Assembly (NCBI GenBank): GCA_006384855.1
Contig: VCJN01000727.1
Coordinates: 62,001-126,000, forward strand
Source: Tetraselmis striata
Taxonomy: Eukaryota > Chlorophyta > Chlorodendrophyceae > Chlorodendrales > Chlorodendraceae
DNA length: 64,000 nucleotides
Reading direction: 5' to 3'
Shown here: in pieces, positions 57,049-64,000 of the stretch
How the letters are laid out: every line of letters starts with the position of its first letter
Position numbering within the stretch: the first letter of the stretch is position 1
The notes under the pieces: model-generated
What the model was told of the DNA's origin: nothing
The model's input: only the letters and a program-made list of their open reading frames with translations
The model's database searches: none
Made by a program: the position numbers and the translations under genes

Positions 57049-57483
57049 CAAGTAGGTGCTACGAATTCGTAAGGCTCAGCCCTCCCCCCCCCCCCCCCCC
57101 CCCGGCCCGAGATCCCGCCCTCGTCCGCCTTCATCACCCACTCATCAAGCGGACTCGCGGACTCAGAACCGGAGGGGGGGGGGGGGGGGGCAGTACCAAG
57201 GCGGATAGAGCGGCGAGCACATCAAAGAGGGCGGAGATGTCGAAAGTGTTGAAAGATAGGGCCGCCGGGTTACTGCACCTCCGCCCTGACCAACACGGCC
57301 AGCCAATAGGCATGCAACCCTTACACGAGCACCATTGACCACGCCCGACTTCCCACACCTAGGGCAACTTTAGGGCTTGGATTGGTGGGGTTTGTGCCAT
57401 TGCATCTGCTTCCGGGGTCCTGTGGCAGGGCAGGTGGTGGCGTGAAGCCAAAAATGTGTTAAAGATAGGGCCGTTTCTCGCTA
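57049..57483. other. Pogo element 3' untranslated end and TIR
   Basis: Poly-C (57083-57103) and poly-G (57174-57190) runs, then the right TIR (gataggg...tctcgcta) ending at 57483. Confidence 0.6.
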
Positions 57484-57526
57484 TATATTTACATGAGCTA
57501 GCTGCAAAAGGAGATGTCAGGAAAGG
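57484..57526 (+). repeat. Dispersed repeat R1, partial
   Basis: acatgagctagctgcaaaag, gagatgtcaggaaagg. It starts at the TA target site of the pogo element. A shorter echo, acatgtgctagctgcaaaa, follows at 57539. Confidence 0.65.
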
Positions 57527-57589
57527 TACTTACGAATACATGTGCTAGCTGCAAAATTCAAGAAATCCATGCAGAACTTCATAAGAAAA

Positions 57590-60300
57590 TCCAGCTACGG
57601 GGCACAAGAGGCGGGATCCGCCATGGCAGCCACCGATCAGGCATCGCCACCAGCCAGCCGGCGCTCCACGCAGTAGGGACGCTCTCCCCAGCACACAATC
57701 CCGGGCCACTCCAATAGCGGCACTAGCCCGAATGTGATGTGAAGGCGCCGACAGGAAAGGGGCTTCAAAGTAGAGGTCTCGCAGCAAGGAGCGGAAGTGG
57801 GGGGGTCCAGCCCAGAACGGGGCGCCACGGGCGTGCAACAGACCCAGCGCCAAATCCGCCGCCAACTCGGTCGCGTCCCCTTCCGCCAAACGTAGAACGC
57901 CTGCCACATCACAACATCCCGGGCCACTCCAATAGCGGCACTAGGCCGAATGTGATGTGGAGGTGCTAACATGACAGGAAGGGAGAGAGTGCTCAACGAG
58001 TAGGGAAATTGAAATTGAAATTGAAATTTGTTTCAACGTCTAGTCTGCTGCATCCACTCGCTCAGACTGAGTTGCTCTGAGGGCCTGCTATCTCTAACCA
58101 CAGTGGGGAACACGAAGTGTTATCACAGCTCAAGCTACCGGCCATCCTCCGATGTTTCCTAGCCCCTCCTCCTTCCAGTGGGCTATAGCTAAGACAACAG
58201 CGCCCCCCTGCTGTCCCTACCTAAGTCAGACCCATCCCATCCAGAGCTCAGCAGCCACGCTAAGGCAGCCAGAGGCGTCCCGCCTGCTGCTACTGAGGTG
58301 TGATGGGGGAGGGGAGCCAGCCGGAATAGCTATATGGTGCTCAGTATTTATGTACCGCTGAGCCGGCTAGCTTGGGGGGGTGGGGGCTACAATGCCCTCC
58401 ATTTCGCATATATATATATATATATATATATTTCTTTTTGGCACAGTATACTGCGTTTAATGGCATGATGACTTCGTCTCGTGCCTGTACCGGTACCAAG
58501 CCCGCGGGTCGGGCGATACACTGTTTGTAATACGTTCGGGAAATAGTGCTGGTAAATTCGAAAATGCATTCCGGGCATACCGGCTAGAAACGTCCGGAGT
58601 TCTTGGGTGGCGGCGCTGATAGTCGCAGGCGTGCGTCCAGCTTGGGGTTGGGTGCCTTGCCTGCGGAGCCTCCGCATACGATCCACCTGCGGCTGCAAGG
58701 GGGCCTTCCGGCGCGCGGGGGGGGGGGGGGGGGGGGGGGCGATGAGCCTCTGCCGCGAGCTGGGCCAGGCGGGACGCCTCATATTGGCTGGTGTGCTGGA
58801 TGTGGGGGTATGCTCGAGGGGTTGGTGGCCTCCAAGGTCTCTCTTGTCGCGGTGGAGGCTTGGGCTGCGGCCGGCGGAGCCGGCTCGGGGTGCGGGGCTG
58901 GATCGACGCTTGTCGCCGGCTGCGCGACTGCCGGTGGCGAGTTGTCGCTCTCCATCTCTGTGGCTTGAGGGGCTGCCGCGGCCGGGTTGTTGGCCACTTG
59001 TAGCTGGGTAGTTGGTGGTGGCTGGAGCTTTTGGGGGAGCTGGCCGTGGTGCATCGCCGACTGGTCGGCTGTATGCGGCGCCGGGTGGTGAGCAGTCGCG
59101 ATCTTGGGGGTCTTGGGGAGTTTGGCTCTGCCGCTGCGCGGCGCATCGATGGTGGCGCCGACCTCGGCCGCCTGGTCTGTCGATGTTCTTGTTGGATGTT
59201 GTGATAGTCTGCTCTTCACGCCGCGGAGGGCGCTAGCCGTCAGTTAGCCTGGGGCGGGCAGCCGGTGGAAGTCGGGTGCCTGCGATTTGTTCCGCACAGA
59301 TGCCGGATCGGATCTTGGGAGGTTGGGTCGCACGGTTGTGGGTCGCCGGATTGCCGAATAGCAAGGCGACTTGCGTGGCACAGTCGGTATCATGGGGAAG
59401 ATCGATTGGGGGCTGGCGGGACTGGCGGCTCGAAACGTGGAGGGGGCTGCGGACAACAGGTGGGAGGCGGGTGTATGTGAAGTTTTTCGCGGCAATGGTT
59501 GATGGGTTCTTGGTGGGTACGGCTCTGCCGCTGCGCGGCGCGTCGATAGTGGCGCCGACCTCGGCCGCCAGGTGTTCCTCGGGTCTGTTGATCTCCATGG
59601 TGGTTGTAGTGATGACCTCCTGTGGGGCCTGTTTGGTGGTGGGTCGGCCAGTCGTCGGGCGGTCCACCGTTTCACAGGAGTACACTATCATCACCAGTAG
59701 AGCCGCGCCGGCTCTCCCGGTTTTAGTAAATAGGCAGTACTTCGCCCGGTGTTAAGGGCCGGCTGAAAAGTGAGAAGTCTTCAACGAGTAGAGAATAGAG
59801 AGCCGACCGGGCTAGCAACGACGTAAGCCGCCGGTGTCCAGTGCGCGCTGTTCCGCCCAGCGCCAAATCCGCCGCCGGCTCGGTCGCGTCCCCTTCCGCC
59901 GAACGTAGAACTTCCTTCCCAACACAACATCCCGGGCCACTACTCCAATAGCGGCACTATGCCGAATGTGATGTGGAGGCGCCGACAGGACATGAAGGGA
60001 GAGGGTGCTCAAAGAAAAGCGAACGGGGAGTTGACCGGACCAGCAACGACGTAAGACGCCGGTGTCCAGCGCGTGTTGTTCCGCCCAGCGCCAGATCCGC
60101 CGCCAACTCGGCCGCGTCCCCTTCCGCCGAACGTAGAACTCCCTTCCCAACACAACATCCCGGGCCACTCCAATAGCGGCGCTAGGCCGAATGTGATGTG
60201 GAGGCGCCGACAAGACATGAAGGGAGAGGGTGCTCAAAGAAAAGCGAACGGGGAGTTGACCGGACCAGCAACGACGTGAGATGCCGGTGTCCAGCTCACA
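57590..60300 (-). repeat. ~225-bp tandem array (five units) interrupted by an insertion
   Basis: Landmark gaatgtgatgtg at 57730, 57948, 59964 and 60189, with partial units at both ends; periods 218 and 225. On the minus strand two complete units read in one frame of 75 codons each (HHIRPSAAIGVARDVVLGRE, FYVRRKGTRPSWRRIWRWAE, LRRCWSGQLPVRFSLSTLSL), giving a 237-codon frame at 59812-60525 whose function I do not recognise. The array is split between 58006 and 59780 by a LINE-like element. Confidence 0.75.
58007..59779 (-). mobile_element. LINE-like insertion within the tandem array
   Basis: Flanks ctcaacgagtaggga (57992-58006) and ttcaacgagtagaga (59780-59794) look like a 15-bp target duplication with two changes. 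Just inside the left flank is a (gaaatt)n run, which on the minus strand would be the simple-repeat 3' tail of a non-LTR element. The interior carries minus-strand Pro/Thr/Ala-rich frames resembling a LINE ORF1: AAEVGATIDAPRSGRA occurs twice, about 380 bp apart, after duplication. No reverse transcriptase is seen. A poly-G run lies at 58718-58739 and an (AT)n run near 58411-58430. Confidence 0.5.
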
Positions 60301-60525
60301 CTGCTCCTCCGCGGCAGTGGCAGCACGGGCGGGGCCAAGGCTACCAAGGCGCCACCCGTGCAAGATCCCCGCCCCCATCCCCAGCCGGGGGTGGAGGCGG
60401 AGGAAGGGCCCGCGATTCCGAGGCCCGAGGACGGTCGTGGGGCCCGCCCAGGCGGTGGGTGGGTGGGTGCTATTGGTGTGTTCCGGTGTGTACACGTATA
60501 GTCGTTGTATAAAAGAGGCGGGCAC

Positions 60526-60754
60526 GTCTCGCTTGCTGATTCAGCAGTACAAACGCGCTGCGGTACCGCATTATTTTGGCGTATCCGACGGATATATGAC
60601 GTGCGTGGGATAGAATACACGCGCGTCCATTCAGAAGTGATCCGTACACGTACCTGTACCGTGAAATAAAACGAGCGAATACCGACCGTATGACGGTTCA
60701 TACACGAAGCGCGAATGATGTAGGACGGAGGACGGAGGACGCATAAAAATGCGT
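60526..60754. other. Spacer
   Basis: No feature recognised apart from a short gaggacgga tandem just before the MITE. Confidence 0.4.
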
Positions 60755-61236
60755 CACACCGGTTCCCCGGGTACTCGCTACATGAAATCCTCCCGGGCTA
60801 GAAGCTATGCATAGCGGGGTCACAATCCTGAGATGCAGGTACCGAAAAGAGCACGAGAAATCATTAGTATCCGGTTGATATAGTCAAATATACCGTCATT
60901 TGATCAAAACTCAGAGCCCACGTGACCACCCGTCTCGCCAACCCATCCCTCCCCACCGATGCCAATCGGACACACCGGCCGGCACCATCACGCGCATACC
61001 GCGTTACCAGCGCCCTAACGTAGGCTTGTGGTGGCCTTCAGGTGCCTCGTCTTGTGTGTCGCGGGCAGGGATGGGGCTGACGTCGGGAAGATGAGGGAGG
61101 AGCGCGAGCGGTCACGTGCTAGTAATTCGCACGTAGCGCGTGCCACGTAGCCAAAAAGCGTTGCCAGCTACACATCTCGGATTTGAGACCCGCGTTTTGC
61201 GGTCTTTAGAAACGAGTACCTACGCGAACCGGTGTG
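60755..61236. mobile_element. MITE copy 2 (482 bp)
   Basis: Same TIRs (CACACCGGTTC / GAACCGGTGTG) and the same interior as copy 1 (55650-56127), over 90% similar by eye. The flanks gcGT and GTca fit a 2-bp duplication. Confidence 0.85.
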
Positions 61237-61356
61237 GTCAGAAAACCGTATTGTAACCGTAATCGATTCTGTCGTATTCTGCTGGCGCCGATTTCGGACG
61301 CGATCCTCCTTTTCCTCCGCTCAACCCGAGAGGTACAGGTACGGTAGGGAATCTAG

Positions 61357-61475
61357 TGTCTCGTCTTGCTCGGGTCGGATGTGAAGTCCGGAGGCGCGCG
61401 CAGCACGCCATCTACTGATATTGGTATCAGTAGATTGCCAGGAGGACCTGTCAGAGCACATAGTCGCTACTCCAC
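61357..61475 (-). repeat. Copia LTR fragment
   Basis: About 110 bp of the distal part of the copia LTR, including gtcggatgtgaagtccgga and the hairpin ctactgata...tatcagtag, without a neighbouring element body. Confidence 0.85.
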
Positions 61476-61610
61476 CAGATGGAACCCCATATCTTGAATT
61501 GAATACGGAATGGCACTCTTCCGCTGTAGCGCATGCCAGCGGCTTCGGTGCATGCAATGGATTGTAGCCCTATGTGTAAACAAAAGAGGCACGGGTCAAG
61601 TTCCAATGGT

Positions 61611-62259
61611 TTAAGCCCCTATTCAAATAGACTTCAGATTGCGCATCGAAGATTGAGGTTCACAGGTAATTCCCGTATTCCGTACGGCTAAGCTGTGACA
61701 AACGATGCAAGCGACGGGCTGTATTCGAATAGAACACGGACCTCAGATAGCGCTACCTGTACTGCTCGCCACTGCGGCGCCCCGCCGTCACCACCACCAC
61801 AACTGCCCATCCCGCCTCGGCACTACCTCGCAGCACACCCTATCGTGTGTGTACGAGTGGGTCGGTCAACCTGTACTGAGGGACCGTATCAGAATCAAGG
61901 CCCACCTCGCTGCCTCGATCAGAACCTCCGCCTACATCACTGGTCAACGGCCCGCCCGGGAGTACAGGGCGCCCCGCAGGCGTTCGCTAGGAACCCGCCA
62001 CAATGTCGCCGGATGGGTGCGGCAGCCGGCAATGGTTGGCAGGAGTATTGTGACGGGGTGGGACACGAGCGGGCAGATTGCTACTTCGCGGCATGGCGGG
62101 GCGGAGCTGCTGGGCGGTGGGGGATGGGAACAGACCGAACGGGTCCGAAATACCCAGGACGTCAAATCTGTGACAATTTTTCATCTATTCGAACACAGAT
62201 AATCGCAGATTCCGGGTCTGGGATGATGAATATGTGATCTATTCGAACACGGGCTTCAA
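61611..62259. mobile_element. Candidate MITE with ttaagccc...attcaaataga ends
   Basis: The left end ttaagcccctattcaaatag and the right end (complement) ttgaagcccgtgttcgaata are imperfect inverted repeats. The motif attcgaata also recurs inside both ends (61729 and 62187). No target duplication is found. Frames crossing the interior on both strands are not convincing. Confidence 0.4.
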
Positions 62260-62454
62260 TGCACACTTCCATGTTTATTGGCCATACGATAAGTTTGGGA
62301 TTGCTAATCAATGGCGAACAGGTTGCAGCATGATGTCTGACCAATTTGCATTTCTGGGAAGCAGATGGAAATATTATCATAGTTAAATGTAGCGTATTCT
62401 TTACTTACATGCTCGCCCAGCAGACCTACAGGCGATCAGGAACGAACACGACAT

Positions 62455-64000
62455 TTACTTCCACCAGGGCGCCAGACCAGTGCGGAAGTCGGTCTCGGTC
62501 CTGTGAGGCCAGACAAACAAATATGAGTCATAAAGAGGCGCCAAGATTATTTCAGCTTTCTGAGATGTGGCAAATTAGCAGGGGCGACTCATACCAGGGG
62601 GTGAAGGTGACGACGTCGCTCTCGACGGCCACGTGCGCGAGGGCGAGAGACTGCCATGAGAACAAATCGCAACAGTGGTCAGAATGTCACCACTTAACTG
62701 TTGGTTGAAATGACATCATTTTGTACATAGGGGTGGTAGTTCGCTTACCAGAGGGGCGGGTCCGCGGATGACCTTGCCCTGGTTGTTGTACTGAGAGCCG
62801 TGGCAGGGGCACTTGAACTTGTTCTCAGCCTGAGAAAACATGCCGTCTCAGTGTCTGGAAGTGTTGTGGGAACAGGTTTAAAAGAAAAATGCCGAGGGGG
62901 TTTTTACCGAGACCCAAGGCACAACGCAGCCCAAGTGCGTGCAGATGGCGTTCAGCCCAAAGTCGTTGATAGTGCCATCATCCTTCACAATCAGGTAGGT
63001 TGCATCACCCTGCAGCAGGCAAAGGGGTGTTGTTGATTGGAGACGTGTAACGCTATCAAGCTTCCGATACGTGCATGGACTCCATACGGGGCGATAACCG
63101 TTTGAAGCTGCTGTGCCAAAAGAGGCTCTACAAGAGGCGGCATTCACCTTGATGCCCTGGCACAGAGAGTAGTCTTTGGGCTGATGGGTTGACAGCCAAG
63201 CGCTAGCCTTCACATCATTGCCAAGCGCATCCTTGGCAACTGTGCCACCGCCGCCACCGCCAGCGCTACATGGGGAGTGCCACGCTGTCAGTTGTGTGTG
63301 CTCATAGGCTACACCCAGGTTGCGGCAAAAGGATTACAAGAGGAGCAATATGATGGACACGTCAGTTCAGCGTTGCAGGTGCATTTTCCCTGAAGCCCTA
63401 AGCGCCAATAAAGTACTAAGGAGTGCACACGACCGTGCGAGCCTTTGCGCAAAAAACTGCGAGATTTAACATGGGAGATTACAACGGAGAGGTTGAGCGA
63501 AAAAACTGCGTCGACGTGTATTGCTCCGACAATGCTGGGAATGAAGACCGTGGAGCAAATGTGCGGTAAACCCGGACGAGAAAACAATACGTGGCGAACT
63601 CACCGAAGCCCTCCCGGGCAAGGGGTCGATTGTATCCCTCCACTCACCCCCCCCCCCCCCCCCCCTCTCCCCGGCGAGACCCAGTGGAGTCAAAGGCTTC
63701 AGAATCTGAAACCCGGAGTCCCCCATTACGGATGCGCGCAGGAAGTAGCAGGCGTGGTGCGACAATACGCGGGTTTCGTTTGTGCTCACAGGGACCTCCA
63801 CGGGTTCAGACCTAGCTCGCCGGGACGTGGCGCCCGTTTCTCGCGCTGGCGCGTGGAGTTGAACAACCCTGACCCACGCAAGGATACGGAAAAGCGCAAA
63901 AAATATAACAGAATTCCATCAGACATGTTTTGCGGCCACTGACCTGGGGGGGATGAAGAACGCAGCGTAGCCCACGGCCAGGCCGCCAATGGGCAGAGCT
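62455..64000 (-). CDS. petC: Cytochrome b6f Rieske iron-sulfur subunit, 3' part, six exons
   Basis: Plastid electron-transport subunit carrying the [2Fe-2S] cluster that oxidises plastoquinol; nuclear-encoded and imported into thylakoids. Minus-strand exons: 64000-63944 (continues outside), 63265-63148, 63009-62908, 62829-62749, 62650-62595 and 62500-62455 (TAA), all joining in frame with GT-AG introns. In order: end of the membrane anchor [18 protein letters not shown], the Gly-rich hinge [19 protein letters not shown], then [32 protein letters not shown], cluster box 1 [10 protein letters not shown], cluster box 2 [22 protein letters not shown], and the C-terminus [11 protein letters not shown] then LAPWWK. 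Box 1 and box 2 supply the two Cys and two His ligands. For the exon ending at 62908 I prefer donor GTAAAAAC, giving PWVSAENKF. A donor six bases earlier (GTCTCG) would delete two residues. The transit peptide and start lie beyond 64000. The 678-bp first intron holds a poly-C run (63648-63665). Confidence 0.95.

Larger units (their letters stand above)
49451..57483 (+). mobile_element. Pogo-like DNA transposon carrying two nested insertions
   Basis: The left end TAGCGAGAAAAGGCCCTATC (49451) is matched at the right by the complement of TAGCGAGAAACGGCCCTATC (ending 57483). Both are flanked by TA (49449-49450, 57484-57485), the Tc1/mariner/pogo target. Inside is a plus-strand pogo-like transposase gene, split by a 4.9-kb TIR element (50489-55411) and a 478-bp MITE (55650-56127). 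Without these the element is about 2.6 kb, a normal size for the family. The host copy must predate both insertions. Confidence 0.82.

Noticed and set aside
61695-62237. A 180-codon plus-strand frame
   Set aside because: Lies inside a candidate MITE, overlaps an equally long frame in another phase, and has no recognisable domain.

Overview
The window looks like nuclear DNA of a photosynthetic eukaryote, most likely a green alga. One intron-rich gene encodes the plastid cytochrome b6f Rieske protein (PetC), which is nuclear in algae and plants. A second intron-rich gene encodes phosphoserine aminotransferase (PSAT). Both have ordinary GT-AG introns and a moderately high G+C content. I cannot name the species. 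Nearly everything else is repeat: only PSAT (2.3-4.2 kb, minus strand) and the 3' part of PetC (62.5-64.0 kb, minus strand, running off the window) are confident host genes. A few isolated exons (4.9, 37.8, 38.2 and 29.4-30.6 kb) may belong to other genes or to transposons.

Layout: 1-1.7 kb, GC-rich DNA ending in the terminus of a DIRS-type element; 2.3-4.2, PSAT; 5.5-7.5, a non-autonomous hAT-like element with an 8-bp target duplication; 7.7-8.65, a pogo-like MITE; 9-14.4, low-information DNA with an unrecognised Q/P-rich reading frame and a LINE reverse-transcriptase fragment; 14.4-16.65, a small LTR element; 17.1-20.3, a DIRS/PAT-type element with split direct repeats; 20.6-22.6, a decayed pogo-like transposase; 24.6-27.6, an array of ~372-bp palindromic repeats with a two-monomer higher-order pattern; 28.4-30.6, a cysteine-rich (PiggyBac-like?) frame and an unrecognised multi-exon gene; 31.06-33.44, a short LTR element with near-identical LTRs; 33.8-34.6, an Ala-rich/acidic frame; 38.56-44.49, a young Ty1/copia element; 44.6-48.65, an older truncated copia of the same family.

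From 49.45 to 57.48 kb lies a nest of DNA transposons. A pogo-like element with its own TIRs is split by a 4.9-kb TIR element (9-10 bp target duplication), which itself consists largely of tandem arrays. The same pogo element is also split by a 478-bp MITE. Removing both insertions restores the transposase frame exactly at each junction, and the transposase carries a 101-bp intron. From 57.6 to 60.3 kb a ~225-bp tandem array is interrupted by a LINE-like insertion. Then come a second copy of the MITE, a piece of copia LTR and PetC.

Two window-wide habits stand out. About two dozen long poly-G or poly-C tracts lie in introns, spacers and decayed genes. A ~100-bp dispersed repeat repeatedly abuts transposon ends. 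I see no tRNA, rRNA or CRISPR array.
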